Positions 9,787 to 18,371 of a stretch of 64,000 nucleotides of DNA are shown here, one piece after another. The position numbers and the translations under genes were made by a program. Numbering within the stretch: the stretch's first letter is position 1; each line of letters opens with the position of its first letter. This DNA comes from Methylomonas montana (GTDB taxonomy: Bacteria > Pseudomonadota > Gammaproteobacteria > Methylococcales > Methylomonadaceae), in assembly GCF_030490285.1 (NCBI RefSeq), contig NZ_CP129884.1:3906001-3970000 (forward strand), written 5' to 3'. The notes beneath the pieces were generated by a model. That model worked only from the letters and a program-made list of their open reading frames with translations. It was not told the DNA's origin and did no database searches.

Positions 9787-10829
9787 CAGCAGATGCGCGG
9801 CAACTGCTCGCCGACCGGCCAATCGACAATACGCCGCCCGCCGAAAGCCGTGGTCATTTGCACGAAGTCGTGTAGATCGGCTATGACGTTGCCGATGATA
9901 GCCGCGTCTCGGCCCAGCGGATGTTGGCGCATCGCCGCCAACAAAGCCTCGGCGGCATCGGCCTCGCAGATGCAGACCAATTTGCCTTCGTTGGCGACAT
10001 ACAAAGGATCGAGCCCGAGGATTTCGCAGGCGGCTTTGACTTCGGCCTTGACCGGAATCTTGGCTTCGTCTATCACCATACCGACGCCGGACTGCTTGGC
10101 TAACTCGTTCAAAGCGGTCGCCAGCCCACCGCGCGTCGGGTCGCGCAAACAACGCAACGCCGACGGCGCGACCGCGACTAGCTCGGCAACCAAACCGTGC
10201 AGAGCTGCGGAATCGGAAACGATGCTGGTCTGAAATTGCAGATTCTCGCGACTGGCCATGATCGCCACACCGTGATCGCCTATCGAACCGCTGACTAAAA
10301 TCGCGCAACCCGGCCGGGCCCGGTCGCCGGAGATATTGACTCCGTCCGGCACCACGCCGACGCCGGTGGTGGTAATGAATACGCCGTCTCCCTTACCGCG
10401 CTCCACCACCTTGGTATCGCCGGTCACAATCGGCGTGCCGGCGGCCTTGGCGGCGGCAGCCATGCTGATCACAATTTTTTCCAAAACGGCCAGTGGCAAA
10501 CCTTCTTCCAGGATAAATCCCGCCGCCAGATACAAGGGCTTGGCGCCGGACATCGCCACGTCGTTCAGCGTGCCATGCACGGAAAGCGAGCCAATGTCTC
10601 CGCCCGGAAAAAACAAGGGCGAAATGACATGACCGTCGGTGCTGATCGCCAACCGACCGGCCGGTACATTGAATAAAGCTTGATCGTTATGCTGGCACAG
10701 CAAGTCGTTATCAAAATGCTTGATGAACAATTCGTCGATCAACTGCGCCATCGCCCGGCCGCCACCACCGTGGCTGAGATCGACGTGGCCGGTTTTTAGA
10801 TTTAAAGGGGTTGCGTAACGCTCTGGCAC
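9786..10829 (-). CDS. hypE: Hydrogenase maturation factor HypE
   Basis: A 347-residue PurM-like ATP-dependent dehydratase that turns the carbamoylated C-terminal thiol into thiocyanate, delivering CN to iron with HypC-HypD. The N-terminal LSHGGGGRAM and the STDGHVISP and GDTKVV segments are typical. The protein ends in PRIC, so the essential terminal cysteine is present. It is translationally coupled to hypF. It is separated from hypD by an opposite-strand cytochrome gene, so hypEF must have its own promoter or depend on read-through. Confidence 0.96.
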   Translation of the reverse strand: MPERYATPLNLKTGHVDLSHGGGGRAMAQLIDELFIKHFDNDLLCQHNDQALFNVPAGRLAISTDGHVISPLFFPGGDIGSLSVHGTLNDVAMSGAKPLYLAAGFILEEGLPLAVLEKIVISMAAAAKAAGTPIVTGDTKVVERGKGDGVFITTTGVGVVPDGVNISGDRARPGCAILVSGSIGDHGVAIMASRENLQFQTSIVSDSAALHGLVAELVAVAPSALRCLRDPTRGGLATALNELAKQSGVGMVIDEAKIPVKAEVKAACEILGLDPLYVANEGKLVCICEADAAEALLAAMRQHPLGRDAAIIGNVIADLHDFVQMTTAFGGRRIVDWPVGEQLPRIC

Positions 10830-11092
10830 GGGTTATGTCTCGTTATTGAAATGAATGCAAGTGGCAGGAAAGCTTAAATTTACATGTACATCAGGCCAAA
10901 ACCGTTCTCCGCAAAAATACCGTCGCTAATTAAATGCATCGGAGATGTTTGCTTCAAATTTCCGGCTGTGATAGAAAACTTCCGCCGATGATTAAACCCA
11001 TCCGCACCATCGGTTTGAGCATGATACTTCTGTGAAAAAGTGTTGAAGCTATACCGCTAAGTAAAATAATTAAAATCACGAGGAAACCTACA

Positions 11093-11350
11093 ATGAAAAC
11101 TAAAATTTTTGCACTGCTGGCGATTGCTTCTGTTGCATTGATCCCTTCCCTGTCCGCGGCTGGCGAAGCAGATACCTGTAAAGGCTGCCATAACGGCTCC
11201 GTGGCTCCGGCTGTTGACGCTTTGAAAGCCAAATTCAAAACCGCCGACGAATTAGTCGCCGGGGCTAAAGCGTCTAAAAACGACATGATGAAACCGATGC
11301 AAAGCAATGACGCGAAATTGAAAGCCGCTGCTGCAGAAATCTATAAATAA
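11093..11350 (+). CDS. Small periplasmic monoheme cytochrome c
   Basis: An 85-residue protein with a cleavable signal peptide (KIFALLAIASVALIPS, cut near SAAGEA). A single CKGCH heme-binding motif lies at about residues 28-32 and KNDMMKP supplies candidate methionine axial ligands. A strong GAGGAAA ribosome site precedes the ATG. It should act as a soluble electron carrier in the periplasm. It is the only plus-strand gene in the hyp block, lying between hypE and hypD, and has its own terminator. A link to hydrogenase electron flow is suggested only by position. Confidence 0.8.
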   Translation: MKTKIFALLAIASVALIPSLSAAGEADTCKGCHNGSVAPAVDALKAKFKTADELVAGAKASKNDMMKPMQSNDAKLKAAAAEIYK

Positions 11351-11388
11351 GCCCTGCCCTCTCACCCCAGAGTAACCTGGGGTTATCC

Positions 11389-11419
11389 AGGTGGACACTT
11401 CATCAGTGTCCACCTTTTT
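11389..11419 (+). terminator. Rho-independent terminator of the cytochrome gene
   Basis: An 11-base stem AGGTGGACACT (11389-11399) pairs with AGTGTCCACCT (11405-11415) around loop TCATC and is followed by a T run. It also separates the convergent hypD. Confidence 0.9.
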
Positions 11420-11430
11420 ATGCTCTAGCC

Positions 11431-12534
11431 TTATCGCAGCCGTCCGTAACTCCAATACGCGGCACAAGCCCCCTCCGACGACACCATACAGGAGCCCATC
11501 GGGTTTTCCGGGGTGCAGACGGTGCCCAACAACTTGCAATCTTGCGGCTTTTTCGCGCCGCGCAGGATGGCAGGACATTCACAGCCTTTCACGTCACTGG
11601 CTTCGATAGCCGGCATCTCGAAGCGCTGTTCGGCGTCGAACTCGGCGTATTCGGCTTTTAACTTCAACGCACTATTCGAAATCAAACCCAGACCGCGCCA
11701 TTCAAATTGCGGACGCAGTTCAAACACCTCGTCCATCAAGGCTTGAGCTTTGACATTGCCGTCGCGCGTCACCGCCCGGCTATATTCGTTTTCCACCTCG
11801 TGCCGGCCATCGTTCAATTGCCGAATCAGCATCAAGGACGACTGCATCACGTCCAGTGGCTCGAAACCGGCGATGACAATGGGTTTTGCGTAATGCTCTG
11901 AGAAAGTTTCGTAGGGCTTACTACCGATCACGCTACTCACATGGGATGGCCCCAGAAAGGCATCGATAGCCACCGGCTCCGGCGCATCCAAAATAGCCTG
12001 CATCGCTGACGGCGTTAACACGTGATTGCAGAATACCGAGAAATTAATCAATCCTTCCGTTTGCGCCTGTTTAATGGCAACAGCAGTCGGCGGTGTGGTG
12101 GTCTCGAAACCGATCGCGAAAAACACCACTTGCCGGTCCGGATTATCCCGGGCGATTTTCAACACATCCTGAGTAGAATAAACCATGCGAATATCGCCGC
12201 CGGCCGCCTTGGCTTTTAACAGACTGTTACGATGAGAGGCCGGCACCCGCATCAGATCGGCATAAGTGCAGAGGATTACGTTGTGCTGATCCACCAATTG
12301 AATCGCGTTGTCGATGCGTCCGGTCGGCAGCACACACACCGGGCAGCCGGGGCCGTGAATGAACTCGACGTTGCTCGGCATCAAATCCTGAACGCCGTAA
12401 CGAAAAATCGCATGGGTATGGCCGCCGCAAAATTCCATCAGACGATAATGCCGCTCGGGATTAACGGTTTGGGCAATAACCTGCGCCAATTGCTTGGCCA
12501 AATCGTGCTGGCGAAATTCGTCGATGTATTTCAT
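11431..12534 (-). CDS. hypD: Hydrogenase maturation protein HypD
   Basis: A 367-residue iron-sulfur protein that with HypC is the scaffold on which Fe(CN)2CO is assembled. The conserved blocks MEFCGGHTHAI and HGPGCPVCVLP near the N-terminus are intact. The C-terminal cysteines that bind the [4Fe-4S] cluster are present (CECPAI, DCKLLG, VCTPENPMGSCMVS). It overlaps hypC by four bases (ATGA), so the two are translationally coupled. Nothing is missing compared with the family. Confidence 0.96.
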   Translation of the reverse strand: MKYIDEFRQHDLAKQLAQVIAQTVNPERHYRLMEFCGGHTHAIFRYGVQDLMPSNVEFIHGPGCPVCVLPTGRIDNAIQLVDQHNVILCTYADLMRVPASHRNSLLKAKAAGGDIRMVYSTQDVLKIARDNPDRQVVFFAIGFETTTPPTAVAIKQAQTEGLINFSVFCNHVLTPSAMQAILDAPEPVAIDAFLGPSHVSSVIGSKPYETFSEHYAKPIVIAGFEPLDVMQSSLMLIRQLNDGRHEVENEYSRAVTRDGNVKAQALMDEVFELRPQFEWRGLGLISNSALKLKAEYAEFDAEQRFEMPAIEASDVKGCECPAILRGAKKPQDCKLLGTVCTPENPMGSCMVSSEGACAAYWSYGRLR

Positions 12535-12758
12535 GACGCCGCCAGACCGGCTTCCGCGAACAAGGCCAAAGTTTTCAACGCCTCTTCCTCGTCGATCTTA
12601 TTCAGCGCGTAGCCGACATGCACCAGCACGTAATCGCCAACTTTCACGTCGTCGACCAATGCCAGCGAGACTTCGACTTTAACGCCATCCAAACTGGCGA
12701 TCGCCATCTGCGTAGCAAAATCAATATCAGTAATTTGGGCAGGCAGGGCTAGGCACAT
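12531..12758 (-). CDS. hypC: Hydrogenase maturation chaperone HypC
   Basis: A 75-residue small chaperone of the HypC/HupF family. It starts MCLALPAQI, with the essential Cys2, and has the VGDYVLVHVGYALNKID segment typical of HypC. It shuttles the iron ligand set from HypD to the hydrogenase large subunit. It is the first gene of a hypCD pair. Its likely leader lies within 12759-12934, downstream of the glycosyltransferase stop. A second family member, hupF, occurs near 21.2-21.5 kb. Confidence 0.95.
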   Translation of the reverse strand: MCLALPAQITDIDFATQMAIASLDGVKVEVSLALVDDVKVGDYVLVHVGYALNKIDEEEALKTLALFAEAGLAAS

Positions 12759-12934
12759 GTTGGTTTTTTCGTTTTGCCGCGGTTATTCAATATTGGTATC
12801 ACTATTACGACGGACTATTTTAATGCTGATCCCGCATCGGTGGTGCAGGATAGTTTTCAGAGAATGTCCTCGGCAACAACCTTATGCATTGCTCTACCTC
12901 CCATTCATTATGGCCTAATAGCAATTAGATAGAA

Positions 12935-13999
12935 TCAGAAACAATCAAGGATTTTATGCAATGGCCGTAGCTTATATAGCTGATTTGGAAAGGTCTCGGC
13001 ATAAACATGCTGAGCATTTGCTTCTATACCTTCTCTTGCGGAGATATCAACTATCATATTGACAAAGCGCTGGCGGTGTTCTTCCATCTTACGCAATGTC
13101 TCTTCCCGGATCTTCAAAGGATCTATATTGCGCTCAATCATACGGTTTACCCCTTCGTTCACAGCTTCTGGATCAGCCTCGACAATAGCAACATAATCAT
13201 CATCAAAGAATACGTCCCGACCTCCATAACTGTGCGTGGAAACAACAGGCAAGCCCGACAGCAAATATTCGATAGATGCAAACATAGCTCCTTCAGTTTC
13301 AGACAGGCATAGCCCGACGCGAGCTTGGTTGATGTAGCCGCAGACATCATCCCGAGGAATCTGTCTAAACGAAGAAATCTCGACATTCTCCTGTGGAAAA
13401 TTGAGCCAACTGGCATGCCCTAGAATCGCTTTGATCTCCTCAAAATAGTCCAGATGTTGAGTCGAAAGGTAAGTAATGATAGCTAAGCGCTCGATCAGTC
13501 GCGTTAACTCATGCCTTTTATAAGGAGCAGAAACAGCATTATGTATGGCATCGAATTGCTTAGCCACATCGGCATCAACTTTGAAGCGAGTTTCATCAGC
13601 CAGACAATTTTGGTTTACAAATACCGATTCGACGCCGAGGTCGTCGTATATCTGAGTCTGAGCGGCATTATTCGCTAGAAATATGAACCGGTGCTCTGGA
13701 TAGATCTTCGAATGTTTTAGCAAAACCGGTGAAAACAGCTGCTTGTATGTATCAGCGTAATACTCGATACCGCTTCTAACAAGGCCCAAAAAATAGACTC
13801 TACGCCTTTTCAGTACGTCAAAGAAAGGAATCCAGAGGGATTCATTATCGAAAAAATCTTCCGGTATTAGAACAACTAAAGGTGTCTTGCTAACCACAAA
13901 GTAATGACCAACAGGAACCGGAAAATATTGTTTTAGCCGACTGGCAAGTAGCCATGGCAATTGATCGATCAGTTTATGCACCTTCAGGTCTAAATTCAT
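12935..13999 (-). CDS. Glycosyltransferase-like protein (GT-B fold, group 1 type)
   Basis: A 354-residue soluble protein. The C-terminal half resembles group 1 glycosyltransferases: RVGLCLSETEGAMFASIEYLLSG carries the E-x7-E-like donor-site region and is followed by LPVVSTHSYGGRDVFFDDD. The N-terminal half is not recognisable in detail. It lies between hypB and hypC, where no hydrogenase function is known for this family. Its base composition is visibly AT-richer than the flanking hyp genes, which suggests later insertion. The donor and acceptor cannot be named. Confidence 0.6.
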   Translation of the reverse strand: MNLDLKVHKLIDQLPWLLASRLKQYFPVPVGHYFVVSKTPLVVLIPEDFFDNESLWIPFFDVLKRRRVYFLGLVRSGIEYYADTYKQLFSPVLLKHSKIYPEHRFIFLANNAAQTQIYDDLGVESVFVNQNCLADETRFKVDADVAKQFDAIHNAVSAPYKRHELTRLIERLAIITYLSTQHLDYFEEIKAILGHASWLNFPQENVEISSFRQIPRDDVCGYINQARVGLCLSETEGAMFASIEYLLSGLPVVSTHSYGGRDVFFDDDYVAIVEADPEAVNEGVNRMIERNIDPLKIREETLRKMEEHRQRFVNMIVDISAREGIEANAQHVYAETFPNQLYKLRPLHKILDCF

Positions 14000-14068
14000 G
14001 CTTTATTGCTCCAATCAATGGCAAGGACTGCGTAGTATCTATTAAGTAAGCTATTTGACAAAGACCAA

Positions 14069-14890
14069 TCAAGTATAAGCTATCTGCTGCAGTTCCAACT
14101 CCACCTTCAACCAGGTCAACCAATTTTCCATGCCCTCGCCGGTCTTGGCCGATAAGGACAACACCTTGATGCGCGGATTAACCTGCTTCGCGTACTGAAT
14201 GCTCTGCGCGCTGTCGAAATCCAGATGCGGCAGCAAATCGGTTTTGTTCAGGATCATTAAATCGGCGGCATGGAACATGTCCGGGTATTTGATCGGCTTA
14301 TCTTCGCCTTCCGTCACCGACAAGATCACCACCTTGTGCGCCTCACCCAAATCAAAAGCCGACGGGCAAACCAGATTGCCGACGTTTTCGATGAATAGCA
14401 AACTGTGCTCGGGTAAATTCAGACTTTCCAAGCCATGACCGACCCGATGAGCATCCAAATGGCAGCCCTTGCCAGTGTTAATTTGCAAGGCCGGCACGCC
14501 GGTGGCGCGAATGCGGTCAGCATCGCGGGCGGTTTGTTGGTCGCCTTCGATCACCGCGATGCTCAACTCGTCTTTCAGACGGAGAATGGTTTCGGTCAAC
14601 AGCGTGGTTTTACCGGAACCGGGGCTGGAGACCAAGTTCAAAGCCAGCATGCCGCGCTCACTAAAATAGCGGCGATTTTCCTCGGCGTAACGACTATTTT
14701 TGGCCAGAATGTCCTGCTCGATTTGCACCATCCGCGCCTGAGTCAGGCCCGGCGCATGCGAGTGTTCGGCTGTATGTTCGTGATGATGCTGATGTCCATG
14801 GTCATGGTTGTGATCATGGGCATGCTCGTGATCGTGTAATTCGTCGTGCGAGTGAATTTGGCCCTCGCCGCAGCCGCATACGCCGCACAT
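14069..14890 (-). CDS. hypB: Hydrogenase nickel incorporation GTPase HypB
   Basis: A 273-residue G3E-family GTPase that loads nickel into the hydrogenase large subunit with HypA. It begins [10 protein letters not shown], the N-terminal nickel site. A histidine-rich tract at residues 13-45 holds 16 histidines and likely stores nickel. The P-loop SSPGSGKTT is at about 88-96, with GTPase signatures NKTDLL and ENVGNLVCP. The frame is open upstream, but the ATG at 14890 overlaps the hypA stop by one base (TAATG). Confidence 0.96.
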   Translation of the reverse strand: MCGVCGCGEGQIHSHDELHDHEHAHDHNHDHGHQHHHEHTAEHSHAPGLTQARMVQIEQDILAKNSRYAEENRRYFSERGMLALNLVSSPGSGKTTLLTETILRLKDELSIAVIEGDQQTARDADRIRATGVPALQINTGKGCHLDAHRVGHGLESLNLPEHSLLFIENVGNLVCPSAFDLGEAHKVVILSVTEGEDKPIKYPDMFHAADLMILNKTDLLPHLDFDSAQSIQYAKQVNPRIKVLSLSAKTGEGMENWLTWLKVELELQQIAYT

Positions 14891-15231
14891 TACTCTACCT
14901 CCAGTTCTTTGATTCGCATTTGATCGCCGCCGACGATCTGTAATTGATGACTGCCGCAGTGCGGGCATTCGTCGTATAACTGTTGCACCAACACCTCGCA
15001 GCCGCAAGGCATACACCAGGCCACACCCGGCACTTCGATAATTTCCAGCCGGGCCTGTTCGGCCAAGGAGCCTTGCATCACCACCTCAAAACTAAAATGC
15101 ATCGCCTCCGGCTCGACGCCGGACAACGCGCCGATCTCCAGCCACACGGTTTTGACCCTGGCGAACTGCTGAGCCTTGGCCTGTTGTTCGATGATCTGTA
15201 ACACGCTCTCGCAAAGCGACATTTCGTGCAT
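14890..15231 (-). CDS. hypA: Hydrogenase nickel metallochaperone HypA
   Basis: A 113-residue protein starting [10 protein letters not shown], with the His2-Glu3 nickel ligands. The zinc site is formed by two cysteine pairs (CMPC and CPHC). The first pair is directly followed by G-C, giving CMPCGC. It delivers nickel together with HypB. It lies 18 bases downstream of hupK and is fused by stop/start overlap to hypB, continuing the hup operon into the hyp genes. Confidence 0.95.
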   Translation of the reverse strand: MHEMSLCESVLQIIEQQAKAQQFARVKTVWLEIGALSGVEPEAMHFSFEVVMQGSLAEQARLEIIEVPGVAWCMPCGCEVLVQQLYDECPHCGSHQLQIVGGDQMRIKELEVE

Positions 15232-15249
15232 GGCGATACTCTGTTTGTT

Positions 15250-16407
15250 TCAGTTTTCCGGCATTAACACCAGCCGGTATTGCACACATGGATCGACCGC
15301 GTTGATCAACCATTCCGCCTGCTGCCGCAAACCATCCGCATCGGCGACCCGCAAAGACTTTAAACCTTGGGCCAGCACGCCATCGGGGTGAAAATTCCAT
15401 TCGGTCGGCGCGACGATGCGGTAATCGTACACCCGGCCCTTGCGTAAGGCCAGGCGATGCATCAGCAAGCCGCGCGCGGCCTGAACTTGCGCCAGGCCGA
15501 TGCCTTCGGCGGCAGACGCCGGCATCGTAACGCTTGACGGCGTTAAACCTTGCGGGACAGCCGCCACTTCCAGTAAAACCGCTGCAAACCGCACCAACAA
15601 ACCGTTGCCGTAACGGCTGAGCAACTCGGCAATCAAGGGCTGCGCTTGCTGGCGACTCAGCGGCGTCGATTCGTAACAGCGGCCCAGCCACTGCGGCGCG
15701 CGGCAGAACGCCGATAAATCCTTTTCTTGCAATTGGCGATGCAGCTCGGCTTGATCCAATGTCGGCAAACAAGCCACGTCACTCGCGCCCAATGCTTGCC
15801 AGTCTCGTTGATAAAGGCTGCTTAATAACTCAGCGGACATGGCCACGTTGCCAGCCAGCCAATCGCGCAATTGGGCCTCATCGGCAATTGTTAGAAATTG
15901 GCTCAAGCCGCCAGCGAAAATCGCTTGATCGATCAAGCCAGTTAATTCGACAAGTAAAGTCTGCAAATGCGGTACGTCGATCCGCAACTGGCTATCCAGC
16001 CTAAAGGCCTCGCCATCTTTAAATAAACACGACCTGAACTGTCTATCCAATTTTAATAGCGCCGCAAGCGCGATCTTATCGGCAGGCTGACCCAGCAAAA
16101 TCGGCCAATCCAGCAATATCCGCCAGGCGTGTTCGCGCACGGTTTCCAGTTGCACCAAGCATTCCCTAGCGGCGTCGGCTTCCGTCTCGGCAGGCATCTG
16201 CAAGGCAGCACGGCAGGCCAGCAAGGCGACGTAAGCCTGGGCGTTGCCGCATAAAGAAAACAACAATGGCACCACGCTCAACAACTGCTCAGGCGTTTTG
16301 CCGATCAACACCCGTGCCGCTTCGGGTCGGGTCGAGTCTATCTTCACCGAACCGACCTTGCCGGCGCTATGCGTCAGTTCGATATGAATCTCGCCCGCCG
16401 GCGTCAC
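15250..16407 (-). CDS. hupK: Hydrogenase assembly protein HupK (large-subunit-like)
   Basis: A 385-residue protein with weak similarity to the hydrogenase large subunit, as expected for HupK/HoxV scaffolds used during cofactor assembly. Recognisable features are LLFSLCGNAQAY near residue 50, where the catalytic subunit has RICGVC, and a C-terminal AVDPCVQYRL resembling a DPCxxC end with the second cysteine lost. It starts with GTG immediately after the hupJ stop. It is part of a hupH-I-J-K run, which fixes its identity more firmly than sequence alone. Confidence 0.8.
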   Translation of the reverse strand: MTPAGEIHIELTHSAGKVGSVKIDSTRPEAARVLIGKTPEQLLSVVPLLFSLCGNAQAYVALLACRAALQMPAETEADAARECLVQLETVREHAWRILLDWPILLGQPADKIALAALLKLDRQFRSCLFKDGEAFRLDSQLRIDVPHLQTLLVELTGLIDQAIFAGGLSQFLTIADEAQLRDWLAGNVAMSAELLSSLYQRDWQALGASDVACLPTLDQAELHRQLQEKDLSAFCRAPQWLGRCYESTPLSRQQAQPLIAELLSRYGNGLLVRFAAVLLEVAAVPQGLTPSSVTMPASAAEGIGLAQVQAARGLLMHRLALRKGRVYDYRIVAPTEWNFHPDGVLAQGLKSLRVADADGLRQQAEWLINAVDPCVQYRLVLMPEN

Positions 16408-16869
16408 TTAAGGTCTTACCAAATTGCCGCGCAACAAATCGCGGCGACTGAGTGCTCGCGGCGTCGGGCCAGTCAACAAGGCTTGCAAAGCGCTTTCCGC
16501 CGCAGCCACTGCCACCGCTTGATCGGCAAACTGAAACATCGGCGAAAACAGCGAACACTGCGCGTACCGGCCCAGTTGCGCTTCGTCGGCGACGGTAAAT
16601 TCGAAGCTGCCGTACGGGAACGGCTGTTCAAATTTGCTGCCGGGCGACTGGCTAATCCAGTTGCTTTCCACTCCCGGCAGCAACAACACATTCATAAACC
16701 AAGGCGTAATCAACACACCCACCCAATCTGCGTTGTATTGGTTAAACCCCAGGGCTCGCACCACCAATGCCGGATTCAACACCGGCATATCGTGCATCCG
16801 CGTGGTCAGGATGTCGTTAAACACCGCCTCCAGCACGCACCGAATCTGCTCACCGTCCTGCCATGCCAT
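16408..16869 (-). CDS. hupJ: [NiFe]-hydrogenase assembly chaperone HupJ/HybE family
   Basis: A 153-residue cytoplasmic protein (start MAWQDGEQIRCVLEAVFNDI, then MHDMPVLNPALVVRALGF and ITPWFMNVLLLP) matching the HybE/HupJ family. Members assist small-subunit maturation before Tat export. The frame is open 99 codons upstream across the rubredoxin gene, but the ATG at 16869 gives the family N-terminus and lies two bases after the rubredoxin stop. No internal break is seen. Confidence 0.85.
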   Translation of the reverse strand: MAWQDGEQIRCVLEAVFNDILTTRMHDMPVLNPALVVRALGFNQYNADWVGVLITPWFMNVLLLPGVESNWISQSPGSKFEQPFPYGSFEFTVADEAQLGRYAQCSLFSPMFQFADQAVAVAAAESALQALLTGPTPRALSRRDLLRGNLVRP

Positions 16870-16871
16870 GT

Positions 16872-17093
16872 TTAGTCGTCCAGCACCAAAAAACCCTGCT
16901 TGGGCGCGCCGCATTGCGGGCAGCTCCAATGCTCGGGCAAATCCGCGAATGCCGTACCGGGCGGCACTTGCCAGACGGTGTCGCCCTCGGACGGGTCGTA
17001 GACATGCCAGCAAATCTTGCATTCCAGCCTGGACTCGGCCGGCAAGCGTGAGGCATCGCCACCGAAAGCCCCGGCAAAGAAGCCTTCGCTCAC
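16872..17093 (-). CDS. hupI: Hydrogenase-associated rubredoxin HupI
   Basis: A 73-residue rubredoxin-type iron protein. Its two cysteine pairs are CKIC at about residue 25 and CPQC with GAPKQGF near the end, separated by DPSEGD and WSCPQCG features. HupI/HoxR proteins protect or aid small-subunit assembly in oxygen. It overlaps hupH by four bases. A 20-residue extension before the first pair is longer than in free rubredoxins and is common in the hydrogenase type. Confidence 0.93.
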   Translation of the reverse strand: MSEGFFAGAFGGDASRLPAESRLECKICWHVYDPSEGDTVWQVPPGTAFADLPEHWSCPQCGAPKQGFLVLDD

Positions 17094-17938
17094 AGATACA
17101 CCTGCAAAATTTCCTGCAAACGCTGGTGGCTGTCGGCGATGTCTTCCGCCGACGCACAGGCCACATTCGGCACCTCGCTGACTTCCAGCGTATTCAGGAT
17201 CAGCGTATCCTGCGAATTAAAATATCGCACCCACCAGACGTTGCGGGTGGCGGTAGCGTCGATCCGGCAGTTGCCATAACCGCGCGACAAAATGGTCACC
17301 GCGCCCTTGCCCAAGCGTTGCTCCAGAAACGCCAAATCCTGCTCGGTTTGCGGCAACAAACTCAGGTTGATGATGTGCGCTTCAGTGCCGGGTTGATACT
17401 CGGCGATCTTGGCATTCAACTCGGCCAGTAGCGGCGGCGCGTTCATCACCCCGTCCGGCAACACGCTCATGTCGGTATCGATATGTTTAGCGGCATCGGC
17501 AAACGCGGTTTGCAAGATGGCTTGCGGGATGATGCCGACTTCCAGGATGTCGGTAACGATCTGTTTTTGCCCATTCAGACATTGCGAACGCCAGACGCCG
17601 GCCAGCACCGATTCCTGAATCCGCAAGGTTTGCGCGCCATTACACAGCATGCTGACCTCGCCCTCGCCGAGCAGTTCGTCGACGAACTGGCGATTGGTTT
17701 GGTCCAGGCTTATCAAATCGATGGTTTGGCTGTTTGCCGGGTACGTCGCCAGATCCTGCTCAAGCTGCTGCAACGCGGTTTTGGCCTGCGCCAGATCGGC
17801 CGCATTCAAGTCCACCGAAATCATCGGCATCCGGTAGGTGGTCATTTCTTCCGGCATCGCCAGATAGTCGAGTTCGACGCCGTCTTCCTCGGCGGGTTGG
17901 CTGCCTTGGCCAAAAATTGGGAGAGATATGCTGGTCAT
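17090..17938 (-). CDS. hupH: Hydrogenase expression/formation protein HupH (HyaF-like)
   Basis: A 282-residue protein of the HupH/HyaF family. It has duplicated halves, each with a structural GxGEVxxL-type block (LLGEGEVSMLCNGAQTLRIQ and RLGKGAVTILSRGYGNCRI), each followed by VWxxxxxNxQ. It is required for small-subunit processing. The start at 17938 gives MTSISLPIFGQG; the frame is open another 19 codons. No good Shine-Dalgarno sequence is seen, which fits an operon whose upstream part was displaced by the island that now precedes it. Confidence 0.88.
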   Translation of the reverse strand: MTSISLPIFGQGSQPAEEDGVELDYLAMPEEMTTYRMPMISVDLNAADLAQAKTALQQLEQDLATYPANSQTIDLISLDQTNRQFVDELLGEGEVSMLCNGAQTLRIQESVLAGVWRSQCLNGQKQIVTDILEVGIIPQAILQTAFADAAKHIDTDMSVLPDGVMNAPPLLAELNAKIAEYQPGTEAHIINLSLLPQTEQDLAFLEQRLGKGAVTILSRGYGNCRIDATATRNVWWVRYFNSQDTLILNTLEVSEVPNVACASAEDIADSHQRLQEILQVYL

Positions 17939-18010
17939 TTTTTGGTTGTTTGTTGAATTAAGTTGTAGGCTGGTTAAGCGAACTGCATCCGGCACTGGAT
18001 TATTTTTTTG

Positions 18011-18262
18011 GTGTCGCTATCGCGAGGATGTTTTTAGATGTCGGGTCTCGGCCCGACAGCCGAGTGACTTTTCTTTGCTTGGCCAAAGAAAAGTCACCAA
18101 AAGAAAGGCCACCCGGTATTCCGCCTTAATCCTGCGCTCCTCGCTTTTGGCGAGGGTTTTCGGAAGGGCCATCCCTGGCCCTCCGAAAACGAGCGGCATC
18201 CTTGCCGCTCCCCTGCGGGCTAATCTCGCCAAAAGCTGCGATGCTCGGGGCTGAATAACGGG
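18011..18262. repeat. Long inverted repeat, left copy
   Basis: This stretch is the inverse of 19335-19657 with many shared blocks: the outer GTGTCGCT end, GTCGGGTCTCGGCCCGACAG, the GGCCACCCGG and TTAATCCTGCGC segments, GAGCGGCATCC, and the inner AATAACGGG. It contains several hairpins of its own. Short open frames inside it look like a by-product of GC-biased palindromes, not genes. Together the copies enclose about 1.07 kb. Confidence 0.85.
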
Positions 18263-18305
18263 ACAAAAACCATCCCGAAATTTAAAACGAATCTATAAAA
18301 TAGTA

Positions 18306-18334
18306 GGGTGGGCACATGCTTTTCGTGCCCACCC
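18306..18334. repeat. Hairpin repeat GGTGGGCAC...GTGCCCACC
   Basis: A nine-base perfect stem (18307-18315 with 18325-18333), extended by one G-C pair, preceded by GTAGG. It belongs to the GTAGG-headed intergenic palindromes scattered in the window and lies inside the long inverted repeat. Confidence 0.7.
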
Positions 18335-18371
18335 GGGAAAATTGAACTGGAAAACTATTGCTACCCAAAAC

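Noticed and set aside
9787..10308. Long N-terminal extension of the hypF frame
   Set aside because: It overlaps hypE and shows no family similarity; the acylphosphatase domain starts at 9786.
18017..18232. Short open frames inside the long inverted repeats, also 19184-19594
   Set aside because: They are products of palindromic GC-rich repeats on both copies and have no ribosome sites.
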